This document shows positions 53,185 to 61,679 of a DNA stretch of 64,000 bases, piece after piece (position 1 is the stretch's first letter; the number at the start of each line of letters is the position of its first letter). Source of the stretch: Oceaniglobus roseus (lineage in GTDB: Bacteria > Pseudomonadota > Alphaproteobacteria > Rhodobacterales > Rhodobacteraceae); the NCBI RefSeq assembly GCF_002869745.1, contig NZ_PNOS01000003.1:81108-145107 (forward strand), in the 5' to 3' direction. The position numbers and the translations under genes were made by a program. The notes under the pieces were generated by a model. That model was not told where the DNA came from. It saw only the letters and a program-made list of their open reading frames with translations, and did no database searches.

Positions 53185-54251
53185 GGCGGTCGGTCAGCAT
53201 CGTCGGCGCAGGCATCGGCGCGGAGCACGCTGCAGGCTATGCCGCGCTGCCGGAGCGGTTTAACATCCACAGCATCTGCGAGCTTGACACCGTCCGGGGA
53301 CAGGCCCTGGCGGACCGCTATCCGGGGGCGAATGTCGTCAGCGATATCAACGCGGTGCTCGACGATCCTGAAGTCGATATCGTCGATGTCTGCCTGCCGC
53401 CGCACTTGCATTTTTCGAACGTCGTGAGGGTGCTGGAGGCGGGCAAGATCGCGGTCTGCGAGAAGCCGCTGGTCGCCTCGCTGGACGAGGCGGACCGGCT
53501 GGCCGAGGCGGTCGCGCGGACCGGCGGCACCGTGGCGCCGGTGTTCCAGTACCGTTATGGACTCGGCACCGCGCAGCTGCATGCGCTGATCGAGGCGGGG
53601 CTGGCGGGCCGGTGCTTCGTCGGCACGCTGGAAACCCACTGGGACCGCGACGCCGCCTATTACGCGATTCCATGGCGCGGCACCTGGGCCGGGGAGCGGG
53701 GCGGCGCGCTGCTGGGCCATGCGATCCACATCCACGACCTGCTGCCCTGGCTGATCGGCCCCGTCGCGCAGGTCTTCGCCGACACCGCGACGCGGGTGAA
53801 CGGGATCGAGACCGAGGACTGCGCGGCGCTGGCGATCCGGATGGAGTCCGGCGCGCTGATCTCCAGTTCCGTCACCCTCGGCGCGGCGGGCAACAGCTCG
53901 CGCCTCAGGCTCTGCTTCGAGGGCTTCACGGTGGAATCGGACCATTCCCCCTATGCCCTGGCCGCGAAGGGCTGGACCTTCACCGCCCGCGCGCCCTCGC
54001 GGCAGGCCGACATCGACGCGGTGCTGGCCGGGGTCGGGACGGCGCGCAGCGGCTTCGCGGGGATGTTCGAGGCGTTGGCCGACGCGCTCGACGGGACCGG
54101 GGGGCGGGAGGTGACGCTCGCCGACGGGCGGCGGTCGCTGGAGTTCGTGACCGCGGCCTATGCCTCGGCCCGCAGCGGTGCGCCCGTGCGCCTGCCGCTG
54201 ACGGCGGACCATCCGATGTACCGCAGCTGGCTGCCCGATCCGGCAGACTGA
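53181..54251 (+). CDS. Gfo/Idh/MocA family oxidoreductase 3
   Basis: A 356-residue dehydrogenase: VGAGIGAEHAAGYA nucleotide site, VCEKPLVAS with the conserved Glu-Lys-Pro, and the substrate-facing LGHAIHIHDLLPWL block. Third of the consecutive set. Three successive dehydrogenases can convert a polyol to a keto, epimer or aminated form, as in cyclitol or scyllo-inositol catabolism. The downstream gene, a Rieske oxygenase, is 159 bases away with its own ribosome binding site. Confidence 0.86.
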   Translation: MRRSVSIVGAGIGAEHAAGYAALPERFNIHSICELDTVRGQALADRYPGANVVSDINAVLDDPEVDIVDVCLPPHLHFSNVVRVLEAGKIAVCEKPLVASLDEADRLAEAVARTGGTVAPVFQYRYGLGTAQLHALIEAGLAGRCFVGTLETHWDRDAAYYAIPWRGTWAGERGGALLGHAIHIHDLLPWLIGPVAQVFADTATRVNGIETEDCAALAIRMESGALISSSVTLGAAGNSSRLRLCFEGFTVESDHSPYALAAKGWTFTARAPSRQADIDAVLAGVGTARSGFAGMFEALADALDGTGGREVTLADGRRSLEFVTAAYASARSGAPVRLPLTADHPMYRSWLPDPAD

Positions 54252-54410
54252 CCGGAAACCGTTCAAGGGGCAGGCAGTCCGGAAGCGCGCTGTCCGGCCC
54301 GGGACAGGGTGCGTCGCAATCCGGCTTGCGGCCTGCGCGATCCCGGCTCAATCTCGGGAACGTATCGTCCGGCGCCCGCCCGCCGGAGACCGCGCAACGG
54401 AGGCAGCCCG

Positions 54411-55559
54411 ATGAACGTCCAGACCAGCCGCGCCCTCGGCCCCGATCCCGCCAGCGAACTGGCGCAGAACGTCGCCGTTCCGTTCGAGGAGGCGCGCGCC
54501 ATGCCGCGCAGCGTCTACATGGACGAAGGCTTCGTCGCCCGCGAGCTGTCCGAGATCTTCGCCAGGGAATGGATCTGCGTCGGCCGCGCCACCCAGTTCG
54601 AGAAGGCGGGAGACTACGTCACCGCCGAGATCGCGGGACGGCCGGTCATGGTGGTGCGCGACAACGAGGGCACCCTGCGCGCCCAGAGCAACGTCTGCCT
54701 GCACCGCATGTCGACGCTGCTGAAGGGGTCCGGCAACACCCGCTCGATCGTCTGCCCCTACCACGCCTGGACCTACAACCTCGACGGCCGCCTGCGCGGC
54801 GCACCGGGCATGGGGCGCAACGAGGGCTTCCAGCGCGGCGACTACTGCCTGCCGCAGCTTCGCTGCGAGACCTGGCTCGGCTGGGTGCTCGTCTCGCTCA
54901 ACCCCGACGCGCCCGACCCGGCCACCCATTTCGCCGAGGTGGCGGCCCTGATCGAGCCCTACGGCATGGAGAATTACGTCCAGACCTTCCAGGAACACCA
55001 CCACTGGAATACCAACTGGAAGGTGCTGGCCGAGAACTTCATGGAAAGCTACCACCTGCCGGTCTGCCACGCCGGCACCATCGGCGGCTTCGTGAAGCTC
55101 GAGGAGATGGACTGCCCGCCCTCGGGCGCGACCTTCAACTACCACTCGATCCTGAAGGATCCGAACGCCCCGCTGACCAACGCCCATCCGTCGAACACGA
55201 CGCTGGAGGGCGACATGCGGCGCACCACGGTGCTGGTGACGATCTATCCGGCGCTCCTGATCACGCTGACGCCCGGGTACTTCTGGTATCTCTCGCTGCA
55301 CCCCGACGGGCCCGGCAAGGTCAGGATCATCTACGGCGGCGGCCTCTCGCCCGACTATGTCAACGATCCGAAGGCGCAGGAGCATTTCGCGGCGCTGAAG
55401 GATCTGCTCGACCGGGTCAACGACGAGGACCGCGGCTGCACCGAGGCGGTCTACCGCGGCCTCTGCTCCTCCCTGGCGGAGCCCGGGCACCTGAGCCACC
55501 TCGAGCGGCCGAACTACGACTTCGCGACCTACATCAGCGGCATGCTGAAACAGGGCTGA
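54411..55559 (+). CDS. Rieske aromatic-ring-hydroxylating-type oxygenase, large subunit
   Basis: A 382-residue Rieske non-heme iron oxygenase. The [2Fe-2S] ligands are C96, H98, C115 and H118 (CLHRM...CPYHAW); the mononuclear iron is held by H215 and H220 in ESYHLPVCH. The type resembles quaternary-amine demethylases (GbcA, CntA, stachydrine demethylase) at least as much as aromatic dioxygenases. GGAGG lies eight bases before the ATG. No reductase (GbcB/CntB-like) or beta subunit is adjacent; a DadA-like amine oxidase follows after a 322-base gap. Confidence 0.87.
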   Translation: MNVQTSRALGPDPASELAQNVAVPFEEARAMPRSVYMDEGFVARELSEIFAREWICVGRATQFEKAGDYVTAEIAGRPVMVVRDNEGTLRAQSNVCLHRMSTLLKGSGNTRSIVCPYHAWTYNLDGRLRGAPGMGRNEGFQRGDYCLPQLRCETWLGWVLVSLNPDAPDPATHFAEVAALIEPYGMENYVQTFQEHHHWNTNWKVLAENFMESYHLPVCHAGTIGGFVKLEEMDCPPSGATFNYHSILKDPNAPLTNAHPSNTTLEGDMRRTTVLVTIYPALLITLTPGYFWYLSLHPDGPGKVRIIYGGGLSPDYVNDPKAQEHFAALKDLLDRVNDEDRGCTEAVYRGLCSSLAEPGHLSHLERPNYDFATYISGMLKQG

Positions 55560-55640
55560 GCCGGCGGTCGGAGCGACGGGCCGCCGCCCCCGATCCGAGG
55601 CGCAGCGGGGGCCGCAGCGGCGTCACGGTGCCGCCGGGGG

Positions 55641-55662
55641 CCGGAATTCTCGAGAATTCCGG
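55641..55662. repeat. 22-bp perfect palindrome, first of a tandem pair
   Basis: CCGGAATTCTC and its reverse complement GAGAATTCCGG abut to form a 22-bp perfect palindrome in the 322-base gap between the Rieske oxygenase and DadA-like genes. One base later a second palindrome of the same length begins. The rest of the gap is GC-rich with no recognisable gene. Confidence 0.8.
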
Positions 55663-55663
55663 A

Positions 55664-55685
55664 CCGAAATTTTCCAAAATTTCGG
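55664..55685. repeat. 22-bp palindrome, second of a tandem pair
   Basis: CCGAAATTTT-CC-AAAATTTCGG is a near-perfect 22-bp inverted repeat (10-bp arms with a CC centre), and it lies inside GGACC...GGTCC (outer arms 55661-55665 and 55686-55690 approximately). Its AT-rich core contrasts with about 75% GC around it. May be an operator or a REP-like element. Confidence 0.75.
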
Positions 55686-55881
55686 GGTCCGCGGGAAGGC
55701 GCCGGACCGCCCCGCAGCAAGCGCCGCGCGGCGTCTTCCGCGGAGCAGGCGGCGCGACGGGCTGCCCGTCCGCCACGGGCCGGGCCGACGGAGCGTGCGC
55801 CCCGCGCCGCGCCGTCGCGCGACGGCTTGCGGACGGGGGACGGGGCGGGCAGGATCGGGGCGGAACCGGAGGGATGGGTAC

Positions 55882-57138
55882 ATGAAGGTCGTTGTCATGG
55901 GCGCCGGGGTGATCGGCGTCACCACCGCCTACTACCTGGCGAAGCAGGGGGCCGAGGTCACGGTGCTGGACCGGCAGTTGGGCCCGGGCCTCGAGACGAG
56001 CTATGCCAACGCCGGGGAGCTGTCCTATGGCATGACCTCGCCCTGGGCGGCGCCGGGGATCCCGATGAAGGCGGTGAAGTGGCTGTTCATGAAGCGTCGG
56101 CCGCTGTTCATCTGGCCGCTGATCTCGCCCACCATGTGGATGTGGGGCGCCCAGATGATCCGCAACTGCAACGAGGAGAGCTACCGCATCAACAAGAGTC
56201 GGATGGTGCGGATCTCGAACTATTCGCGGGACGTGATGCCGGAGCTGATCGCGGAGACCGGGATCGAGTACGACGGCCGCGCCCAGGGAACGCTGCAGCT
56301 GTTCCGCACCGGGAAGCAGATGAAGGCGAGCCGCGCGGACCAGGAGGTGCTGGCCGCGTTCGATTCGCCCTTCGAGGAGCTCGACCGCGACGGCTGCATC
56401 GCCGCCGAGCCCGCGCTGGCCGCGGTCCGCGACAAGTTCGTGGGCGGCCTGCGGCTTCTGGCGGACCGGACGGGGGACTGCCGGATGTTCACCATCGCGC
56501 TGGCCGAGAAATGCGCCGGGATGGGGGTGAACTTCCAGTACGGCCAGTCGATCCGCGAGATCCTGACCTCGGGTGGCCGGGTGAAGGGGATCCGCACCGA
56601 GCTGGCCGGCGTGGTCGAGGGGGACGCCTATGTCTGCGCCCTCGGCTCCTATGCGGCGGGGCTGCTGAAGCCCGCGGGGATCCGGATCCCGGTCTATCCC
56701 GTCAAGGGGTATTCCGTGACGCTGCCGGTGACGGAGGATGCCATGGCGCCGCAGTCGACGATCATGGACGAGACGCACAAGGTGGCGATCACCCGGCTTG
56801 GCGACCGGATCCGCGTGGCGGGCACCGCCGAGATCGCCGGGTATTCCGGGCGTCTCGGGCCCCATGCGACGGATACGGTGAAGCACGTGATCTCGGACCT
56901 GTTCCCGAAGGGTGGGGACATCTCGCAGGCGGAGGGCTGGACGGGGCTGCGGCCGATGACGCCCGACGGGACGCCGGTTCTGGGGGCGACGCGGTATGGC
57001 AACCTGTTCCTGAACACCGGGCACGGGACGCTGGGCTGGACCATGGCCTGCGGCTCGGGGCGGGCGGTGGCGGATGTGGTTCTGGGTCGCACGCCCGAGA
57101 TCGACTTCGACGGGCTGACCGCCGCGCGCTACGCCTAG
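55882..57138 (+). CDS. DadA-like FAD-dependent D-amino-acid dehydrogenase
   Basis: A 418-residue DAO-family flavoprotein with the FAD fingerprint VVVMGAGVIGVTTAYYLA at the N-terminus and the GHGTLGWTMACGSG C-terminal block of DadA. It would oxidise a D-amino acid or an N-methyl amine to an imine. Next to a Rieske oxygenase that may demethylate a quaternary amine, it could act on the secondary amine produced; this is inference. GGAGGG lies seven bases before the ATG. Confidence 0.87.
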   Translation: MKVVVMGAGVIGVTTAYYLAKQGAEVTVLDRQLGPGLETSYANAGELSYGMTSPWAAPGIPMKAVKWLFMKRRPLFIWPLISPTMWMWGAQMIRNCNEESYRINKSRMVRISNYSRDVMPELIAETGIEYDGRAQGTLQLFRTGKQMKASRADQEVLAAFDSPFEELDRDGCIAAEPALAAVRDKFVGGLRLLADRTGDCRMFTIALAEKCAGMGVNFQYGQSIREILTSGGRVKGIRTELAGVVEGDAYVCALGSYAAGLLKPAGIRIPVYPVKGYSVTLPVTEDAMAPQSTIMDETHKVAITRLGDRIRVAGTAEIAGYSGRLGPHATDTVKHVISDLFPKGGDISQAEGWTGLRPMTPDGTPVLGATRYGNLFLNTGHGTLGWTMACGSGRAVADVVLGRTPEIDFDGLTAARYA

Positions 57139-57322
57139 ACTGGCGGCCGGCGCCCGTCCGCGGCGGCCATGATCGGCGTGGTGCGGCGCGGGGCTGTCGG
57201 TCCGGCACCGGGCTGGCCCACCGGATCGCGTCCGCGCAGCGGGCCGGCGTCCGGATCGGCTGGCATCTCGCGGGCCGCGGTGTCATGGCAGTCTCGGAAA
57301 GCTTCGGGAGGGCGAGGGAAGG

Positions 57323-57958
57323 ATGGACTGGGGAAACCTGCTGCGCGAGTGGATCACGCTGTTCGTGGTGATCGACCCCGTGGGCTCGCTCCCGGTGTTC
57401 CTGTTCGCTACCGCTCATGTGCCGAAGAAGCTGCACCGACGCTTCGCCATCCGCGCCGTGCTGGTGGCGACGGGCGTGCTTCTGCTGTTCCTCGTCGGCG
57501 GGCAGCTGGTGCTGGAGGCCTTGGGGCTGAGGCTGGGGTCGTTCCAGATCGCGGGGGGGATCGTGCTGTTCCTGTTCGCCCTGACCATGATCTTCGGCGA
57601 ATCGAAGCCCCTGCGCGAGATCGGCGAGGCCGAGCGGGACCATCTGGAGGGGGCGGTGTTTCCGCTCGCCATGCCCTCCATCGCCTCGCCTGGGGCGATG
57701 CTTGCGATCGTGATCCTGACCGACAACAAGTCGAACACCGTCGTCGACCAGGCGGTGACGGCGGGGCTGCTGGTGTCGGTGCTGGCGCTGACGCTGGTTC
57801 TGCTCTTGCTGGCGACGAAGGTGCAGCGGTGGATCGGCAACACCGGGGCCAGCGTGATCAGCCGGGTGATGGGGATCGTGCTGGCGACGGTGGCGGTGGA
57901 TTCCGTGCTGGGCGGCTTCGAGGCGCTCGAGATGCTGCGGCTGCCGGCGGCGGGGTAG
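57323..57958 (+). CDS. MarC family membrane protein
   Basis: A 211-residue protein with six hydrophobic helices of the MarC family (FVVIDPVGSLPVFLFAT near 14-30, and FPLAMPSIASPGAMLA near 113-128). Originally linked to multiple antibiotic resistance, this link is not supported; role unknown. It is followed by a 12-bp hairpin terminator and stands alone. ATG 57323 follows GGGAAGGA closely. Confidence 0.85.
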   Translation: MDWGNLLREWITLFVVIDPVGSLPVFLFATAHVPKKLHRRFAIRAVLVATGVLLLFLVGGQLVLEALGLRLGSFQIAGGIVLFLFALTMIFGESKPLREIGEAERDHLEGAVFPLAMPSIASPGAMLAIVILTDNKSNTVVDQAVTAGLLVSVLALTLVLLLLATKVQRWIGNTGASVISRVMGIVLATVAVDSVLGGFEALEMLRLPAAG

Positions 57959-57967
57959 GGCGATCTG

Positions 57968-57994
57968 CCGGGGAGAGGAGGATCCTCTCCCCGG
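57968..57994 (+). terminator. Hairpin 3' of the MarC-family gene
   Basis: CCGGGGAGAGGA (57968-57979) and TCCTCTCCCCGG (57983-57994) form a perfect 12-bp stem with a GGA loop, ten bases after the stop. There is no T-tract. Confidence 0.6.
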
Positions 57995-58042
57995 ACCCCT
58001 CTCCGGCGCGCGGCGACCGGGCGCTCTTCGTCATGCGGCGCC

Positions 58043-58146
58043 GGCCTCTCGGTGTGCGGGTGACAGACGGTCTGGCTGGCCTGTCGGCGCGGTGGGCGGG
58101 GAAACGCGGTGCGTTTCCTGGTCCGCCCGGGGAGCGTGGCGCGGCT
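58043..58146 (+). repeat. ~105-bp imperfect direct repeat, copy 1
   Basis: Begins GGCCTCTCG and ends GCGTGGCGCGGC; the second half, GCGGGGAAACGCGGTGCGTT through TCCTGGTCCGCCCGGG, is almost identical to the copy at 58297-58401, while the first half has several changes. The pair lies in the 450-base gap between the MarC gene and the amino-acid binding-protein gene and brackets the fourth two-hairpin element. Confidence 0.75.
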
Positions 58147-58222
58147 TCGAGGCTCGTGGACTGGCGCTCTCCATGGCCGGGGCCATCGTCTCGGCCACAG
58201 CGCGCGCCGTCCTCCTATGCCA

Positions 58223-58300
58223 GCCGGGGGCCAAAGCCCCCGGCCAGCGCCCGCCCCGCCCCCGGCGGGCGCTTCTCGCCCGCCGGGTCGGGCGCTGGCC
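58223..58300 (+). repeat. Two-hairpin intergenic element, copy 4
   Basis: Hairpin 1: GCCGGGGGC-CAAA-GCCCCCGGC (58223-58244). Then GGCCAGCGCCCG (58242-58253) pairs with CGGGCGCTGGCC (58289-58300), enclosing CCCGGCGGGCG-CTTCT-CGCCCGCCGGG (58261-58287). The CTTCT loop is shared with copy 1 despite different helix sequences. It lies between convergent genes and within the bracket of the direct repeats. Confidence 0.75.
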
Positions 58301-58401
58301 TCTCGTTGTGCCGGTGGCTAGTGGTCTGGCTGGACCGTGGGCGCGACGGGCGGGGAAACGCGGTGCGTTTCCTGGTCCGCCCGGGGGAGCGTGGCGCGGC
58401 T
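58297..58401 (+). repeat. ~105-bp imperfect direct repeat, copy 2
   Basis: Second copy of the unit at 58043-58146, 254 bases on. It ends seven bases before the stop codon of the minus-strand amino-acid binding-protein gene, so the repeat lies in the 3' flank of that gene. Confidence 0.75.
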
Positions 58402-58408
58402 CGGGAGG

Positions 58409-59179
58409 TCAGAGCCCCCACTTCTGGCGCGTCGCCTCGAAGAAGCCCTGGGCCTCCTTCACCTTGATCCAGTTGTTGACGTAGTTGATCCACACCTGGT
58501 CGGCCTGGGGCAGCAGCATGGCGATGGGCGAGGGGGCGCGGGGCTCGGCACCCTTCACCGGGGCGATGGGAAACTTCGCCGCCAGCTCGGCGCCCTCGAT
58601 GTTGGAGGTCACGAAGACGTCGGCGCGGCCCGACACCACCTCCTGGTAGCCGCGGGCGGGCGCCTCGACGACCTTGATCTCGGCGTTCGGGAACCAGGCC
58701 TTCACGTAGCCCTCGAACGTCGTGCCCAGCTCCGTCGCCACCACCACGCCCGGCTGGTTGATCGAGTCGTAGCCGTCGAACCGGTCGGCCTTGTCGTTCG
58801 TGGTGAAGGGGTAGGTCTCGACCGAGAGGTAGCTTTCCGAGAAGCCCGCCACCTTCATCCGCGGCGGCGAGATCGAGGCCGAGCCGGTGAGGTCGTACTG
58901 CCCCGCCACGACGCCGTTCACCAGCGTCTTCCAGTCGGTCGGCACGAACTCGACCGCGACGCCGAGGTCCTTCGCCAGCTCGTTCATCACGTCGATGTCG
59001 AAGCCCTTGAAGCTGTTGGTCGCCGGATCGCGCATGGTCATCGGGTTCCAGTCCCCGGTGGTGCCGACCTTCATCGTCCCGCTGTCGAGGATCCGGTTCA
59101 GCGCCGATTGCGCGCTTGCCCCCGTCGCCAGCGCCAGCGCGCCCAGAAGCGCCGCGGCGCCCAGGATCTTCTGCATCAT
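58409..59179 (-). CDS. Amino-acid ABC transporter substrate-binding protein (SBP_bac_3)
   Basis: A 256-residue periplasmic protein with a signal peptide to about residue 23 (ATGASAQ). The mature part is an SBP_bac_3 fold as used for polar or cyclic amino acids, and also for PheC-type cyclohexadienyl dehydratases; [11 protein letters not shown] and [11 protein letters not shown] are visible. GGGGAA precedes the double ATG (59179/59176). It is divergent from the ATPase and permease genes, sharing a 139-base promoter region. Confidence 0.85.
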   Translation of the reverse strand: MMQKILGAAALLGALALATGASAQSALNRILDSGTMKVGTTGDWNPMTMRDPATNSFKGFDIDVMNELAKDLGVAVEFVPTDWKTLVNGVVAGQYDLTGSASISPPRMKVAGFSESYLSVETYPFTTNDKADRFDGYDSINQPGVVVATELGTTFEGYVKAWFPNAEIKVVEAPARGYQEVVSGRADVFVTSNIEGAELAAKFPIAPVKGAEPRAPSPIAMLLPQADQVWINYVNNWIKVKEAQGFFEATRQKWGL

Positions 59180-59318
59180 GTCACATTCCCCATGGTGGTC
59201 CCGCCCTTGCGGTCCGTTTCGCTCTCACGGGCGGGATTATGCCCTTGATAGCGGCGCGAAACCACCGATAACCTCTTTCACACACGCCCGAAAATTCAGC
59301 CCCGAAGGACCGCCGCCC

Positions 59319-60056
59319 GTGCCCGATGCCCCGCCCGTTCCCGCGATCGAGATGGCGGGCGTGAACAAGTGGTACGGCGATTTCCATGTGCTGAAGGACA
59401 TATCGCTTCGCGTCGCGCCGGGCGAACGGGTGGTGATCTGCGGCCCCTCCGGCTCGGGCAAGTCCACGGTGGTGCGCTGCATCGCGCGGCTCGAGACACA
59501 CCAGAAGGGCGTGATCCGCGTGGCCGGGCACGGGCTGGCCGAGGCGGCCCCGGCCGGCGAGGTCGGAATGGTGTTCCAGCAGTTCAACCTGTTTCCGCAC
59601 CTGACCGTGCTGCAGAACCTGACGCTGGGCCCGATCCGCGCGCGGGGGATGGCGCGGGCGGAGGCGGAGGCGCGGGCGCACCGCTACCTCGCGCGAGTGC
59701 GGATCCCCGAGCAGGCGGACAAGCGGCCCGGGCAGCTTTCGGGGGGGCAGCAGCAGCGGGTGGCGATCGCGCGCAGCCTCTGCATGGAGCCGAAGGTGCT
59801 CTTGTTCGACGAGCCGACCTCGGCGCTGGATCCGGAGATGATCGCCGAGGTGCTGGACGTGATGATCGAGCTGGCCGAGGAGGGGATGACCATGGTCGTC
59901 GTCACCCACGAGATGGGCTTCGCGCGGCGGGTGGCGGACCAGGTGGTGTTCATGGACGGCGGCGAGATCGTCGAGCGGGGCGCGCCGGCCGAGCTGTTCG
60001 AAGCGCCCAAGACGGCGCGCTGCCGGGACTTCCTGTCGCGGATCCTGCGGCATTGA
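59319..60056 (+). CDS. Amino-acid ABC transporter ATP-binding protein
   Basis: A 245-residue ATPase: Walker [10 protein letters not shown]-loop [14 protein letters not shown], signature LSGGQQQR, Walker [14 protein letters not shown] and switch His in VTHEMGFA, as in HisP/GlnQ. The start is GTG 59319 with GAAGGA nine bases upstream; ATG 59352 is an alternative and the more upstream open frame is not coding. Its stop overlaps the permease TTG start (TTGA at 60053-60056). Confidence 0.88.
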   Translation: MPDAPPVPAIEMAGVNKWYGDFHVLKDISLRVAPGERVVICGPSGSGKSTVVRCIARLETHQKGVIRVAGHGLAEAAPAGEVGMVFQQFNLFPHLTVLQNLTLGPIRARGMARAEAEARAHRYLARVRIPEQADKRPGQLSGGQQQRVAIARSLCMEPKVLLFDEPTSALDPEMIAEVLDVMIELAEEGMTMVVVTHEMGFARRVADQVVFMDGGEIVERGAPAELFEAPKTARCRDFLSRILRH

Positions 60057-60814
60057 GCCGGGTTTTCGGCATCGTGGCGCTGCTGGCGCTGGCGGGCTGC
60101 GCCTCCTCCCAGAACTGGGGGTGGTACGTCATCGACCCGAGGACGCCGAACGGCTGGACCAACGTCAGGTTCCTGGTCGGCGGCATGGGGGCGACGATCC
60201 TGCTGTCGGTGGTGGCGGCGGTGCTGTCGATGGCGCTGGGGCTGCTGGTGGCGCTGCCGGGGTTCTCGGCGCACCGGCCGCTCAGGCTGCTGAACCGCGG
60301 CTATGTCGAGTTCGTGCGCGCGATCCCGCTGCTGCCGATGCTGTTCTGGGTGTTCTACGGCCTGCCGATCGTGTTCCGCTCCATGGGCCTTTCCGTGCAG
60401 ATCGACCCGTTCTGGGGTGCGGTGCTGACCCTCGCGATCTCGGATTCGGCCTTCACGGCCGAGATATACCGCTCGGGCATCCAGTCGATCGGCAGGGGCC
60501 AGAGCGAGGCGGCGCAGACGGTGGGGCTGACGCACTGGCAGACGATGCGTCATGTCGTGCTGCCCCAGGCCGTGCGGCGGATCCTGCCGCCGCTGGGCAA
60601 CCAGTTCATCTACATCGTCAAGATGTCGTCCTTCGCCTCGGTGATCGGGATGCAGGAGTTGACGCGGCGGGCGAACGAGCTGGTGGTGACCGAGTACCGG
60701 CCGCTGGAGATCTACACGCTGCTGATCTTCGAATACCTCGTGCTGGTGCTGGTGATCTCCTCGGCCGTGCGCTGGCTGGAGCGGCGGATGGGGGCGGACG
60801 AGCGCAACGGGTGA
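60053..60814 (+). CDS. Amino-acid ABC transporter permease with N-terminal lipobox-like signal
   Basis: A 253-residue HisM/GlnP-type permease with the EAA loop [20 protein letters not shown]. Using TTG 60053, which overlaps the ATPase stop by TTGA, the protein begins [19 protein letters not shown]: a signal peptide with a canonical lipoprotein box (LAGC). The next segment, NWGWYVIDP, would be periplasmic before the first transmembrane helix. A GTG at 60074 would shorten this but leave LAGC. As only one permease is encoded, it would be a homodimer. Confidence 0.82.
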   Translation: MSRVFGIVALLALAGCASSQNWGWYVIDPRTPNGWTNVRFLVGGMGATILLSVVAAVLSMALGLLVALPGFSAHRPLRLLNRGYVEFVRAIPLLPMLFWVFYGLPIVFRSMGLSVQIDPFWGAVLTLAISDSAFTAEIYRSGIQSIGRGQSEAAQTVGLTHWQTMRHVVLPQAVRRILPPLGNQFIYIVKMSSFASVIGMQELTRRANELVVTEYRPLEIYTLLIFEYLVLVLVISSAVRWLERRMGADERNG

Positions 60815-60916
60815 TGTCCCGGGCGGGGGGCCGGGCGCGCGCTCCCGATTCCGCGTCTCTGGAAACTGCCGGAAGGTGCCATAGGTCTATGGGACACCCC
60901 AAACGAAGCGCTTACC

Positions 60917-61573
60917 ATGCCTGCATCCGCCAAAGCCCCGCTCCTGATCCTCGGTGCCACCTCCGGCATCGGCGCCGCCGCCACGACCGAGGCCCTGAAA
61001 CGCGGCCTGCCGGTGCGCGCTTTCGCCCGGTCCGCCGGGGACATGGCGCATGCTGTCGGCCTCACGCCCTTCCCGGGCGACGCCACCGATCCCGACGACC
61101 TTGCCGCCGCGCTGGAGGGCGTGCGGGCGGTGATCTACGCTCTCGGCATCCCCGAGCGGCTGGCGATGCTCTGGGAGCGCGAGACGCTGTTCTCCGATTC
61201 AACCCGCATCCTGCTGCCCGCGATGGAAGCGGCAGGCGTGCGGCGCCTGGTGGCTGTCACGGGGTTCGGGGCCGGTCGCAGCCGCTCGGCCCTCAGCAGC
61301 GTCGAGCGGCTGGCGCAGAAGGCGGTTCTGGGCAAGCCCTATGCCGACAAGGACCGGCAGGAGAACATGATCCTCGACAGCCCGCTCGACTGGACCATCG
61401 TGCGGCCGGTGATCCTGACGAACGGCGGGATCAGCCGCCGGATGCGGGTGCTGCGCGACTCGCGGCAGTGGCGCAACGGGCTGGTCTCGCGGGCCGAGGT
61501 GGCGCGCTACCTCGTGGATGCGGTCGAGCAGGATCTGGACATCCGCGCGGACGTCGTGCTGACGCGCATGTGA
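60917..61573 (+). CDS. NAD(P)H-binding atypical SDR
   Basis: A 218-residue NAD(P)-binding protein of the atypical SDR type: LILGATSGIGAAA at the N-terminus, VAVTGFGAGRS, and DWTIVRPVILTN near the C-terminus replacing the classical YxxxK. Such proteins act as flavin reductases, isomerases or regulators. It follows the amino-acid permease by about 100 bases on the same strand; no functional link is seen. Confidence 0.82.
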   Translation: MPASAKAPLLILGATSGIGAAATTEALKRGLPVRAFARSAGDMAHAVGLTPFPGDATDPDDLAAALEGVRAVIYALGIPERLAMLWERETLFSDSTRILLPAMEAAGVRRLVAVTGFGAGRSRSALSSVERLAQKAVLGKPYADKDRQENMILDSPLDWTIVRPVILTNGGISRRMRVLRDSRQWRNGLVSRAEVARYLVDAVEQDLDIRADVVLTRM

Positions 61574-61679
61574 GCCGGGACAGGCGGGGTGGCGGGGGCG
61601 GAACAATGACCCCTCCGCGCCTTGCCCCGGACACGATTGCGCTGTTCCATCCCGCGGCACGAGGCAACCCGGCAGAGCG

